DNA of 64,000 nucleotides from Gammaproteobacteria bacterium UBA7803. Its GTDB lineage: Bacteria > Pseudomonadota > Gammaproteobacteria > Pseudomonadales > Azotimanducaceae. The position numbers were made by a program, and so were the translations under genes. The notes beneath the pieces were generated by a model, which was given only the letters and a program-made list of their open reading frames with translations, was not told the DNA's origin and ran no database searches. Shown piece by piece: positions 24,847-34,800 of the stretch. The DNA lies in assembly GCA_002480525.1 (NCBI GenBank), contig DLCH01000006.1, positions 62,001-126,000 of the forward strand. Reading direction: 5' to 3'. Positions within the stretch are counted from its first letter, which is position 1. Every line of letters begins with the position of its first letter.

Positions 24847-26988
24847 ATGAACAGACGAGTCGCGCTGATGGTCCTGGCCGCCGCGGGAAGCCCCACGGTC
24901 GCTGCGGAGCCTGAGCACCCCCCGAACGATACGCATCTCGAAGTCATGACCATCATCGGCTCAGCGGAGGCCGCACGCCGCCTCCCGGGCTCCGGCACCG
25001 TGGTCGACGCGGAGCAGGTGCGCATCGAAGCCGCTACCGACATCAATCAGCTACTGAAAACCGTTCCGGGAACCTACATCCGCGAGGAAGAAGGCTTCGG
25101 CCTGCGCCCCAACATCGGCGTTCGCGCGGCGGGCTCGGAACGTTCCAGCAAGGTCACACTGCTTGAGGACGGCGTGATGATCGCGCCCGCCCCCTACTCG
25201 AATCCCGCGGCCTACTACTTCCCGACCACATTGCGCATGCGCAGCGTCGAGATTCTGAAAGGCGCGCCACTGCTGCGCTACGGCCCGCAGACGACGGGCG
25301 GTGTGATCAACCTGGTGACCGCGCCGATCCCGGACACGGCCAGCGGCACCCTGCTCGCGATGCTCGGAGAGTACGACAGCCACGACGTCTACGCCCGTTA
25401 TGGCGACCGCCAGGGGGGGTTCGGGTGGCTGCTGGAGACTGCCCAGCGCGATTCGGACGGCTTCAAGGACATCGATCGAAGCAGCCGGGATGCGGGCTTC
25501 GACATCGAGGACTACGTGCTCAAGCTCGGCTGGGAGGACGACCGACAGAGCCTGCTGTTCAAGGCCCAGTACTCGGAAGAGGCCTCCAACGCCACCTACG
25601 TCGGCCTCACCGACACCGATTTCGATCGAGACGCTAGCAGGCGCTACGGATTGTCCGAGATCGACCGTATGGACAACCGACACGAAGGCTACAGCCTGAC
25701 CTACAACCGCACGCTCGACGAACGGATCAGCGCCTCGATCACCGGATACTACAATGCCTTCTCACGCGACTGGTTCAAGCTCGACGGCGGCGGCGACCTG
25801 ATCGCCGCCGCCAATGCTGGCGACACGATGGCGCAGGCGGTACTCGACGGCACCGCCGATACCGCGGGGCTGGAGTACAAGCATAACGACCGCAGCTACG
25901 AATCGAAGGGGGTGGAACTGAACGTCACCGCGTATCTCGGGTCGCACGAGCTGGCCCTCGGCGGCCGCCTCCACGAGGACGAGATGGACCGGTTTCAACC
26001 GGTGGACCGCTACGATCAGATCGACGGAGATCTGGTGTTCCGCGGGCGCGAGGCGCCGACGGGCAGCGACAACCGGCTCGAATCCGCCGACGCGCTGTCG
26101 CTGTGGGCGCTCGATACCTGGCAGGTGACGGACGCGCTGCGGGTGAATCTGGCACTGCGCTACGAGGACGTGGAGACGGCGCGCCGCCAGTTCGCCGATC
26201 CCGCCAGAACGCAGCTGGACTCGACGCGCTCCAACCAGACCGACGAATGGCTGCCCGGCGCCTCATTCACCTACGACGTCGGCGGCGCCTGGCAGGTGCT
26301 GGGCGGCGTGCACCGCGGCTTCTCGCCGCTCGGCGGCGGCGCTCAATCGTTCGAGGAACCGGAGACGAGCGTCAACTACGAGGTCGGTGTGCGCTTCGAC
26401 GGCGAACGGCTGTTCTTCGAAACCCTTGGCTTCTACAGCGATTTCGACAACAAGACGGAGAACTGCTCCCTTGCCAATCCCTGCAGCAACGGAGCCAACT
26501 CCGGCAGCTTCACGACCGGCGAGGCCGAGGTGTCCGGTGTTGAGCTGCAGGCCAGCACGGCCTTCGAGCGTGGCCGCTTCCGGATTCCGGTCGCTCTGGC
26601 TTACACCTACACGCAGGCCGAGCTGAGCGCGGACAACGCGGGCAACGGGTTTCTCGACGGCGACACCCTGGCGGACATTCCGGAGAACACGTTCAGCCTG
26701 CGGCTGGGCCTCGAGAGCAGCGGTGCCTGGAACAACCACGCCGTGATCAAGTACCTCGACGAAATGTGCGTCACCGTTGGCTGCGACCGGCTCGGCGGAC
26801 GATTCGACGAGACGGAATCGCTGCTGGTTGTCGACCTCATCAGCCGCTACCGGTTCACGCCCGGCATCGAGGTGTTCCTCAAGCTGGAAAATCTGTTCGA
26901 CGAGCAAGCCATCGTATCGCGTACGCCGGACGGCGCTCGACCGAACAAGCCCCGCACCGGTGCCATCGGAATCCGCGTGGACTGGTGA
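24847..26988 (+). CDS. TonB-dependent outer-membrane receptor, FecA-like
   Basis: 713-residue ligand-gated barrel for energised uptake, likely of a ferric complex. Signal peptide (cut near TVAAEP) is followed by a plug domain: TIIGSAEAARRLPGSGTVVD, INQLLKTVPGTYIREEEGFG, RPNIGVRAAGSERSSKVTLL, EDGVMIAPAPYSNPAAYYFP and a VEILKGAPLLRYGPQTTGGV block ending in VINLV, the family hallmark and closest in style to FecA. The barrel ends in ...RTGAIGIRVDW with a terminal aromatic residue. GGAG lies 5 nt before ATG. A CXXC-like loop (ENCSLANPCSNG) lies in the barrel. No FecI/FecR pair is adjacent. Confidence 0.88.
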   Translation: MNRRVALMVLAAAGSPTVAAEPEHPPNDTHLEVMTIIGSAEAARRLPGSGTVVDAEQVRIEAATDINQLLKTVPGTYIREEEGFGLRPNIGVRAAGSERSSKVTLLEDGVMIAPAPYSNPAAYYFPTTLRMRSVEILKGAPLLRYGPQTTGGVINLVTAPIPDTASGTLLAMLGEYDSHDVYARYGDRQGGFGWLLETAQRDSDGFKDIDRSSRDAGFDIEDYVLKLGWEDDRQSLLFKAQYSEEASNATYVGLTDTDFDRDASRRYGLSEIDRMDNRHEGYSLTYNRTLDERISASITGYYNAFSRDWFKLDGGGDLIAAANAGDTMAQAVLDGTADTAGLEYKHNDRSYESKGVELNVTAYLGSHELALGGRLHEDEMDRFQPVDRYDQIDGDLVFRGREAPTGSDNRLESADALSLWALDTWQVTDALRVNLALRYEDVETARRQFADPARTQLDSTRSNQTDEWLPGASFTYDVGGAWQVLGGVHRGFSPLGGGAQSFEEPETSVNYEVGVRFDGERLFFETLGFYSDFDNKTENCSLANPCSNGANSGSFTTGEAEVSGVELQASTAFERGRFRIPVALAYTYTQAELSADNAGNGFLDGDTLADIPENTFSLRLGLESSGAWNNHAVIKYLDEMCVTVGCDRLGGRFDETESLLVVDLISRYRFTPGIEVFLKLENLFDEQAIVSRTPDGARPNKPRTGAIGIRVDW

Positions 26989-27067
26989 GGTCGCGAATGG
27001 CTGTGAATCTGCCGTCGCGCCTACTCGCGACCCGCTCGCCCGCGACGGCACCGTTCCCGCCAAGCTG

Positions 27068-27599
27068 TCACCCGCGAGGCACGGTCACCCGGAACTCCGT
27101 GATGCCGTGGGCAGACCGGGCCGACACCGGCCCGCCATGCGCCTCGACGATGGATTTGACGATGCGCACGGCGGATCTGCGCACGGTCGCCGGGGAACGC
27201 CGGCGCGGCCCCTTCGAGCTGCAACTCGAACGCCGCGATCGGCCGCCAGCGCCTCGAAGAAGTCGAACAACGCCCGAACTTACTCGGCCGCGTCGAGCGT
27301 CGTGCGCTCCGGCACGATCAACTCGTTGTCACTCTTCGCCAGCCAAAGCATGTCCGACACCGGAGATCGCTCCGGACAACGCTGGGCGGAGGTCTCCCGC
27401 CCCCGTCTCCGCCAAGCGGGCAATGGCATCCAGCGCGACAGACAGCCTCTCGACGTCCTGCTCCCGGAAGTGGCGCTCGACGACCGACAGCAGCAGCGAA
27501 GCGCTGATCAACAGGCTGACTCCGCGGGCCAGAGCGACGAACAGCAGAACCCGCGCGGTCAGCGATAGTGGCCTCCGGGATGCCTGCCTGGGGACCCGA
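27068..27599 (-). pseudogene. Degraded CusS-like heavy-metal sensor histidine kinase
   Basis: Pieces of one kinase appear in order on the minus strand but in shifting frames. They are an N-terminal membrane segment (LSLTARVLLFVALARGVSLL, then VVERHFREQDVERLSVALDA), part of the dimerisation region (VSDMLWLAKSDNELIVPERT, broken by TAA, then VRALFDFFEALAADRGVRV), and the extreme C-terminus (SAVRIVKSIVEAHGGPVSAR, then HGITEFRVTVPRG). The sensor domain, phospho-His box and most of the ATPase are gone. The order and motifs match CusS/heavy-metal sensor kinases, so a two-component metal sensor has been lost here. Confidence 0.7.
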
Positions 27600-27938
27600 A
27601 CACGATGACGACCGGATCTGGTGCACGGTGGCGTTTCTGAATCGGCTGCACGAGCTGGCGCCGCAGCAATACCAAATCATCACGGGCCGCAAGGCGCCAT
27701 CAGTGCACACGGATTGAAGACGAACCGTTCAGGCCCATCCAGGGCGGCAACGCCAGTCCGACGCTCGATCCACACCGTTCCACCGGGTTCTCAGTGTGCC
27801 TGCCGAACCGTATTTTCTTGCGGCCAGCGGCCGTGCCTCTTGCGCACGAATTCCGATGCCAAAACGCGATGCGAATCACACCTGATCTAGCGGAACCGCT
27901 TGACTGCGCGTGTGATTCCAGCGAACATTCCGACGCTC
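27600..27938. other. Intergenic debris before the ArsR operon
   Basis: About 340 bases with no intact gene. A plus-strand piece (DRIWCTVAFLNRLHELAPQQ then YQIITGRKAPSVHTD, about 27605-27717) reads like the C-terminus of some protein but I do not recognise it. The rest is featureless. Confidence 0.4.
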
Positions 27939-27950
27939 GTTCATATGAAC
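27939..27950. promoter_or_regulatory. ArsR/SmtB-type operator palindrome
   Basis: GTTCATATGAAC is a perfect 12-bp palindrome immediately upstream of the ArsR gene. It resembles the TGAA...TTCA elements bound by ArsR/SmtB repressors, consistent with autoregulation of the arsR-CDF pair. Confidence 0.6.
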
Positions 27951-27963
27951 TATCGTGATAACG

Positions 27964-28305
27964 ATGAAGAAGGCAGCCGTACGGATCGCCCGCCAAGCCC
28001 CTTCGGAGGAGCAGGTAGCTCATGTCGCCGATCTGTTCCGGCTCATGGGCGACCCGACCCGACTACGGATCATACTCGTCTGCCTGAAGCATCCGACCAG
28101 CGTAGGAGAAATCGCCACTGAGCTGGATGCGTCGCCGTCGTTGGTGAGCCATCATCTGAGGCTGCTGCGGGCCGCGCGGGTCTTGCGAGCCGAGCGCCGT
28201 GGCAAGCAGATCTTCTATTCGGCGCTGGATCGCCACATCCAGTGCGTCATCGATGACATCATGGCCCATGTCGTCGAGCCCACGGAATTCGAGGACACTG
28301 ACTGA
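27964..28305 (+). CDS. ArsR/SmtB-family metal-responsive repressor
   Basis: 113-residue winged-helix regulator (from ATG 27964; GTG 27955 is an in-frame alternative). Motifs include LFRLMGDPTRLRIILVCLKH, then SVGEIATELDASPSLVSHHL (helix-turn-helix) and LRAERRGKQIFYSALDRHIQ. The ELDAS region lacks the ELCVC cysteines of CadC-type alpha-3 sites. The C-terminal helix carries DRHIQCVIDDIMAHVVE, whose Asp/His pattern matches the alpha-5 Zn/Co/Ni site of SmtB/CzrA. That suggests Zn, Co or Ni rather than As. It overlaps the CDF gene (TGATG), so it probably controls it. Confidence 0.88.
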   Translation: MKKAAVRIARQAPSEEQVAHVADLFRLMGDPTRLRIILVCLKHPTSVGEIATELDASPSLVSHHLRLLRAARVLRAERRGKQIFYSALDRHIQCVIDDIMAHVVEPTEFEDTD

Positions 28306-28967
28306 TGCCAGGCTGCAGCCATTGCGTGGACGACGGCCACGTCTCAGGTGATCACGTATTTCGCCGGGTCCTCTGGGCAGCGTTGCTGGTGAACGGCGCC
28401 ATGTTCGGCATCGAGATCGTGGCGAGCTTTATCGGCGACTCCGTGTCTCTGCAGGCGGACGCGTTGGATTTCCTGGCGGATTCCGCCAACTACGCCATCA
28501 GCCTGTTCGTCGTCGGCATGGCCATCTCCGCACGGGCCCGAGCGACCTTGGTCAAGGGCGCGACGATGGCGGTTTTCGGCTGCTGGGTGATCGGCAGCGC
28601 CATCTATCGGGCCGTCACGGGCAGCGCCCCGGATGCGGGTGTCATGGGTGGGATCGCCTTTTTGGCATTGACCGCCAACGTCGCAGTCGCCGCCCTGCTC
28701 TACCGCTTCCGTCAGGGCGACAGCAACATGCGCTCCATCTGGCTGTGCAGCCGCAACGATGCCGTGGGTAACGTCGCCGTCATTCTGGCTGCCGCAGGAG
28801 TCTTCGCCAGCTCTTCCCGATGGCCGGACCTGATCGTCGCCGCTGTGATCGCAGGGTTGAACATCAGCGCCGCTGTGCACGTGATCCGACTCGCCAGAGG
28901 TGAGCTCGCGGACGCCAGAGGGCATGGCGATGTACAACGCCCAGCCGTTGATGCGAGCGCCGGATAG
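28305..28967 (+). CDS. Cation diffusion facilitator (CDF) transporter
   Basis: 220-residue inner-membrane metal/proton antiporter with about six membrane segments. The LQADALDFLADSANYAISLF block holds the expected Asp residues of TM2, and RNDAVGNVAVILAAAGVFAS supplies those of TM5. The usual cytoplasmic C-terminal domain is absent; the chain ends soon after TM6 with a short polar tail. An N-terminal GCSHC...DGHVSGDH stretch could bind metal. Coupled to the ArsR gene, so likely metal-induced efflux of Zn/Co/Cd. Confidence 0.85.
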   Translation: MPGCSHCVDDGHVSGDHVFRRVLWAALLVNGAMFGIEIVASFIGDSVSLQADALDFLADSANYAISLFVVGMAISARARATLVKGATMAVFGCWVIGSAIYRAVTGSAPDAGVMGGIAFLALTANVAVAALLYRFRQGDSNMRSIWLCSRNDAVGNVAVILAAAGVFASSSRWPDLIVAAVIAGLNISAAVHVIRLARGELADARGHGDVQRPAVDASAG

Positions 28968-28972
28968 TCCCG

Positions 28973-29317
28973 GTGGTGAGGCGGTTTGTCATACGGCTCG
29001 TGACGGTGTGCGTTCTGCTCGCCAGCGTCACCGTTGTTGCTGAGGTCGAGCTTCCGGATGCTCACATGACGTCCGCCGAACTGATCGTGGCGGTCTCGTC
29101 ATTGGTCGAGTCCGGTGCATCGTCGGATTCGAACAGCGTGCAGCATGAAGATCACTGCTGTCATGGCCACGTTATGGCCGACCCCGGTCAGACCCAAATA
29201 GCCGGCCCGATCGATCCGATTTGTCTGACTCGGCAGGCCCCGGTCAGCGCTGAAAGCCTGGTGTTCAGCCCGCCTGTCCGCCCCCCGAAACGTTCCTCGT
29301 TGCCGCAGTTCGCCTGA
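28973..29317 (+). CDS. CzcI-like small periplasmic protein
   Basis: 114 residues with a signal peptide (VIRLVTVCVLLASVTVVAEV), a HEDHCCHGH metal-ligand motif near residue 62 and a Pro-rich C-terminus. Small His/Cys proteins of this type (CzcI) commonly precede czcCBA. A second one with an equivalent HFHTCCPHAG motif precedes the other czc operon at 42055, supporting the assignment. Role in metal sensing or regulation is inferred. GTG start. Confidence 0.65.
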   Translation: MVRRFVIRLVTVCVLLASVTVVAEVELPDAHMTSAELIVAVSSLVESGASSDSNSVQHEDHCCHGHVMADPGQTQIAGPIDPICLTRQAPVSAESLVFSPPVRPPKRSSLPQFA

Positions 29318-29379
29318 TCTTTCCTTAGCGACATCGACCGGCGCGCAGGTGCCGGCGAGCAACGTGGAACCGCATCCCC

Positions 29380-30630
29380 ATGACGAGACGCAATCGAGCG
29401 CTCGTGCTGCCGCTGGCTGGGCTTTTCTGGATCGCCCAGCCAGGTACTGCCGCCGAGCCCCCCTCAACGACTCCGGCGCCGAGCGCGCTGAGCGCATTCA
29501 TCGAGTCGGTGGTCGAGGACAATCCCCAGGTACGTGCCGCTCGTGCCGCGCTGGAGGCCACCACCGCATTCAAATCCGCTGCCGCGCGACCCCTCTATAA
29601 CCCCGAAGTCGGCGTTCAGGCCGAGAACGGGGAATCCGACACACGCGCCCTCGAGCTCAGCCAGACCATCGATTGGAGCAACAAGCGTTCGGCCCGCACG
29701 GCGGTCGCCGAGTCCGAACGCCTGGCCGCGGAGGCCGAGTACCGCGCCGTGCGCTGGGAAATCATGACCGAGTTGCTAGGCGGGCTCGCATCCCATCAAA
29801 CCGGCGCCGACCGCGACGCGCTCGCCCGGACCCGGGCGGACCTGATGCACGACTTCGCCACCCTGGCGCAGCGCCGATTCGACGCCGGTGACCTGTCGCA
29901 AGTGGAGCTGGATCTGGCGCTGCTGGCCTACAGCGAGGCCCGGATCGAGCGGGCCACCGCCGCAGCGGAACTGGCGGCCGCCCGCCAGGCGGTACGTAAC
30001 ATCTCGCCACGGTCGGAACCAACGGCCTGGCCGCTGCTCCCTTCGGAGCTGCCGGCGCTGGCGTCGCCGGAGCCGCGCCTGGAAGAGATGGTTGTGGAGC
30101 TGCCGGAAGTGCAGGCCGCGCGCCGCCGTGCCGCAGCCGCCGCAGAGGTTGTCGAGTTGAGGCGCCGCGAGCAGCGTCCGGACCCCACCGTCAGCCTCTC
30201 CGGCGGAGAGGAAGGCGGCAAAAGCCTGGTCGGACTGACGTTATCGATGCCGCTCTACATCCGCAACCGCTTCCGCTACGAGGTAGACGCCGCGGCCGCC
30301 GAGTACGAGCAGGCGCAGCAACTCGCCGACGACGTGCTGCAGCGCGCCTACGCGCGCCTGCTGAGTGCTGCCGAACGCTACCGGCTCTCGAACGCGGCCT
30401 GGGACGACTGGGAGCGTACCGGCCAGGTGAGCCTGCGCCGCCAGACCGACCTGCTGCGGCGGCTGTGGGAAGCGGGCGAGCTCAGCACCACCGACTACCT
30501 GGTACAGCTTCGGCAGACCCTCGACGTCCGCGAGAGCGCCCTCGATCTGCGATTCGCGCTGTGGGAAGCCTGGTTCGAATGGCTGCAGGCGTCAGGCCGG
30601 CTCGATACCTGGCTGGGGGTGACCCCGTGA
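29380..30630 (+). CDS. czcC: TolC-family outer-membrane factor (CzcC-like), module 1
   Basis: 416-residue outer-membrane channel component with a signal peptide, OEP repeat 1 (SAFIESVVEDNPQVRAARAA; LSQTIDWSNKRSARTAVAES) and repeat 2 (VELRRREQRPDPTVSLSGGE; LTLSMPLYIRNRFRYEVDAA). First gene of czcCBA module 1, with the adaptor starting about 35 bp after its stop. Low Cys/Met content fits divalent metal efflux, but specificity rests on the pump. Confidence 0.85.
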   Translation: MTRRNRALVLPLAGLFWIAQPGTAAEPPSTTPAPSALSAFIESVVEDNPQVRAARAALEATTAFKSAAARPLYNPEVGVQAENGESDTRALELSQTIDWSNKRSARTAVAESERLAAEAEYRAVRWEIMTELLGGLASHQTGADRDALARTRADLMHDFATLAQRRFDAGDLSQVELDLALLAYSEARIERATAAAELAAARQAVRNISPRSEPTAWPLLPSELPALASPEPRLEEMVVELPEVQAARRRAAAAAEVVELRRREQRPDPTVSLSGGEEGGKSLVGLTLSMPLYIRNRFRYEVDAAAAEYEQAQQLADDVLQRAYARLLSAAERYRLSNAAWDDWERTGQVSLRRQTDLLRRLWEAGELSTTDYLVQLRQTLDVRESALDLRFALWEAWFEWLQASGRLDTWLGVTP

Positions 30631-30665
30631 CCACACCAACCCGAACGAAATCAACGGAGAAGTCC

Positions 30666-31799
30666 ATGAACCGGAACCGCAAACGCTGGGTGCTGTGCCT
30701 GGGTCTGCTGGCGTTCTGTGCCGCTCAGATCCAGGCCGCCGAGGAAGCCCATGACGATCACGAGGGCGAGGAGGCCGAGGGGGTGATCGAGCTGACGGCC
30801 GACGAGCGGCGCGAAGCCGGCGTCAGCATCGATCGCGTTGCGGCGCGTGCGCTCGACGAAACGCTGCGGGTACCGGGTGAGGTCGTGGTCAACGCCTATC
30901 AATCGGCCCGTGTGACGCCGCGCATTCCGGCCCAGGTGATGGCCCGCCACATCAAGCTCGGCGATCACGTGGAAGCTGATGAGCCGCTGGTCACGCTGTC
31001 GAGCGTGGCCATGGCCGAGGCCCAGGGCACACTGATCGTTGCCGACCGCGAATGGCAGCGGGTGAAGTCGCTCGGGCGGGATGCCGTTTCGGAGCGGCGC
31101 TACACGGAAGCCCAGGTGGCACAGCAGCAGGCGTTCGCCACCGTGCTCGCCTACGGCATGACGCAAGCCCAGGCCGACGCGCTGATGAGCGCCGGCGACG
31201 CCAGCAAGGCGGATGGCACCTTCGAGCTGCTGGCGCCGCGGCACGGTACGATACTGAGTGACGACTTCATCGTCGGCGAGCTGATCGAGCCCGGACGCGT
31301 GCTCATCGGCATCAGCGACGAGGATACCGCCTGGGTGGAGGCGCGCACCGCGCCGGGATCACTCGGTAGCGTGACTCGAGGATCCGCAGCCCGCGTCAGC
31401 GTGAACGGGGCCGAGTGGCTCGACGGCACCGTAATTCAGCGCCACCACACTCTCGACGAAGCCACCCGGACCCAGAACCTGCGAATCGCCGTGGACAATG
31501 CCGGGGACCAGTTGCATCCGGGGCTGTTCGTCGAGGTCGAGCTCACCACCGGCAGCGGCGATCCGGTCATCGCGGTGCCGAACACCGCGCTGACCATGAT
31601 CGATGGCCAACCGACCGTGTTCAAGCTCGAAGGCGAGCAGGAGCTTCATCCCCAGGCCATCGTCGCCGGCCCGACGGTCGGCGGCTGGACCGTCGTGCGG
31701 GAGGGTCTCGGCGAAGGCGACCCCATTGCCGTCGCGGGCGTCTTTCATCTGAAGTCGCTGCTGCTGAAATCTTCCCTCGGCGAAGGCCACGGGCACTAG
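30666..31799 (+). CDS. czcB: Periplasmic adaptor of an HME-RND pump (CzcB-like), module 1
   Basis: 377 residues. Signal peptide, then His/Glu-rich mature N-terminus (EEAHDDHEGEEAEG), lipoyl (VTPRIPAQVMARHIKLGDHV), helical hairpin and barrel domains, and a C-terminal GHGH. ATG 30666 is chosen because GGAGAAG lies just upstream; the frame is open much further but that part overlaps czcC. Hands divalent metal to the pump encoded next, 8 bp away. Confidence 0.88.
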   Translation: MNRNRKRWVLCLGLLAFCAAQIQAAEEAHDDHEGEEAEGVIELTADERREAGVSIDRVAARALDETLRVPGEVVVNAYQSARVTPRIPAQVMARHIKLGDHVEADEPLVTLSSVAMAEAQGTLIVADREWQRVKSLGRDAVSERRYTEAQVAQQQAFATVLAYGMTQAQADALMSAGDASKADGTFELLAPRHGTILSDDFIVGELIEPGRVLIGISDEDTAWVEARTAPGSLGSVTRGSAARVSVNGAEWLDGTVIQRHHTLDEATRTQNLRIAVDNAGDQLHPGLFVEVELTTGSGDPVIAVPNTALTMIDGQPTVFKLEGEQELHPQAIVAGPTVGGWTVVREGLGEGDPIAVAGVFHLKSLLLKSSLGEGHGH

Positions 31800-31807
31800 G
31801 AGGCGAC

Positions 31808-34800
31808 ATGCTGGAAAAACTCGTCGAAGCGTCGTTGCGCTACAAGTTCCTGGTGCTGATCGCGTTCGGCACTGTCGCCTTCCTCGGCTGGCGCGCGGTG
31901 GTGTCCGTGCCCATCGACGCCTTTCCGGACGTGACCCCGGTGCAGGTGAACATCTACACCGAGTCGCCGGGACTCGCCGCCGAGGACGTGGAGCAACTGC
32001 TGACGTTTCCGGTGGAGTCCGGCATGGCCGGGTTGCCCAAAGTGCAGCAGATCCGCTCGGTCAGCCTGTTCGGGCTTTCCTACGTGGCCGTCTACTTCGA
32101 AGACGACATGGACATCTACTTTGCCCGCCGGCTGGTGATGGAACGTCTGCAGGAAGTCGGCGACCGCCTGCCCGAGGGCTACGGCACGCCGGAGATGGGC
32201 CCGAACACCTCGGGTCTCGGGCAGGTGTTCTGGTACACCCTGGAGCGCGCCGACGAAAAGCTCGAGACCGCCATCAGCGACATGGATCTGCGCACGCTGC
32301 AGGACTGGAACGTGCGGCTGATCCTGCGCACCGCACCGGGCGTCGACGACGTCATGTCGTGGGGCGGGCAGGAACGGCAGTTCCAGGTCGTCATCGACCC
32401 GCTGAGCCTGATCGAGTACGACCTCACCTATTCGGACGTGATGAGCGTCATCGAGTCGAACAACCGTCAGGTGGGCGGGCAGTACGTGAACATCGGCGCC
32501 GAGCAGTTCCTGGTGCGCGGGCTCGGGCTGGTGTCCGACACCCGCGACATCGGCGCCATGGTGGTCAAGGTCGTGGACGGTACCCCCGTCTACCTGCGTG
32601 ACATCGCCCGGATCGAGGAGGCCGGCGGACTGCGCTTCGGCGCCGTCACCCGGGATGGCAAGGAGGTGGTGCTCGGGATGGCGCTGTCGCGGATCGGCGA
32701 GAACGCCGCGGACGTGGTGGAAGCGGTGAAGGAGAAGGTCGACATCGTCGAATCTTCATTGCCTGACGGCGTGACGCTGCGGCCGGTCTACGAGCGAACC
32801 GACCTCGTCGACAAGGCGGTGTCCACGGCAGTCCGGGCGCTCGTCGAAGGATCTCTGCTCGTGGCCGTGGTGCTGTTTCTGTTCCTCGGCGAGCTGAGAT
32901 CCGCCCTGGTCGTGATCGCGGCCCTGCCGCTGGCCATGCTCATCGCCTTCATCTTCATGAACGAAGCGGGGCTATCGGCCAACCTGATGTCGCTGGCGGG
33001 CCTCGCCGTCGGTATCGGCATGATGGTGGACGGCGCGGTGGTGATGGTGGAGAACGCCTTCCGGATCATGGCCGAGCGGCGCGCCGCAGGCGGGCCGGTC
33101 GACCGGACCGCCGCGGTGCTGACCGCGGCGCGGGAGGTTGCCAACCCCATCGCCTTCGCCATCCTCATCATCATCGTGGTCTTTCTGCCGTTGTTCGCGC
33201 TCGAAGGCCTGGAGGGCAAGCTGTTCAAGCCCATGGCCTTCAACATCAGCTTTGCCATGGCCGGCTCGCTGCTTTTGACCCTGACGCTGATTCCGGTGCT
33301 GGCGGCCATCATCCTGAAGCCCAAGGAGGAGCGTGACACGTGGCTGGTGCGGGTGATCAAGCGCCGCTACCTGCCGCTGCTGTCCTGGTCGCTCGACAAC
33401 AAGCGGATGGTGGTCGGCGGTGCCACGGCGCTGCTGGCGATCAGCCTGGCCTTGTTCCCGCTGCTCGGCAAGGAGTTCATGCCCCAGCTTCAGGAAGGCT
33501 CGATCATGTGGCGGGTAACCTCGATCCCCTCGGCGTCCCTCGAGCAGTCCATCGCGATCTCGAAGGATATCGAGAATGCCCTGTCCGAGTTCCCGGAAGT
33601 CGTGACCACGGTCGCCATGATCGGGCGCGCGGAGAAGGGAGAGACGGCCGACGTCAACTACATGGAAATCTACACCGAGCTCCTGCCGGAAGACGAGTGG
33701 TCGGGCGACCGGGACATCGGCGAGCTGGCGGAAGCCATGCGGGAGTCCCTCGAGACCGTGGTGCCGACCGCCGTCATCGCTTTCACCCAGCCGATTCAGA
33801 TGCGCGTCGAGGAGCTGATTTCCGGTGTGCGTGCCACCTTGGCGGCGAAGATATACGGCGAGGATCTCGGCACGCTGGACCGATTGAGCCAGCAGGTGAA
33901 GGACACCGTCGCCGGCGTACCGGGTGTGGCCGACCTGTCACTCGAGGCCAACGCCGGCAAGCCGCAGATCCGCATCCGAGTCGATCGGGAGCGGCTGTCG
34001 CGATTCGGTCTCAATGCCGACGACGTGCTCGACGTGGTCCGCACGGGTATCGGCAACGAACCGGTATCCACCCTGATCGACGGCGTGCGCCGCTTCGACA
34101 TAACGGCGCGTCTGGATGACAGCTCCAAGCAATCACTGCAGGCCATCCAGCGTATACCCATGAAGACCGGCAGCGGCGCCATCGTTCCGCTGTCCGCGGT
34201 CGCCGACGTGGAGGTCGCCGAAGGTTACTCGTTCGTGCGGCGCGAGCAGCTGCAGCGCTACGCCGTGATCCAGATGGACGTACGTGGTCGCGACGTCGAC
34301 GGGTTCGTGAGCGACGCCAACGCCGCCATCGAGGCGCAGGTCGAGCTGCCACCCGGCTACTGGATCGAATGGGGTGGCGCCTTCGAAAACCAGCAGCGGG
34401 CCCTGGCACGGCTGTCGGTCATCGTGCCACTGACGATCTTCTTCATCTTCGTGCTGCTGTACACGGCGTTCAACTCGGTGAAGTACGCCGTGCTGATCAT
34501 CGCCAACGTGCCGTTCGCCACCATCGGCGGGCTGCTCGCTCTGTTCATCAGCGGCCAGTACGTGTCGGTGCCGTCCGCCATCGGCTTCATCGCCGTATTC
34601 GGGGTCGCCATGCTGAACGGCATCGTGCTGGTCAGCTTCATCAACGAGCTGCGGGAGAGCGGGCTCGCGGTCGGCCAGGCCGTGCGCCGCGGCGCCGAGC
34701 TGCGGCTGCGACCGGTGCTGATGACCGCGAGCGTGGCCATCCTCGGCCTGGTACCCATGCTGCTGTCCTCCGGCGTCGGCGCCGAGACCCAGCGGCCGCT

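Noticed and set aside
31415..31807. The upstream extension of the module 1 czcA frame
   Set aside because: It lies within czcB and is Arg-rich; ATG 31808 with AGGAGG upstream gives the standard RND N-terminus.
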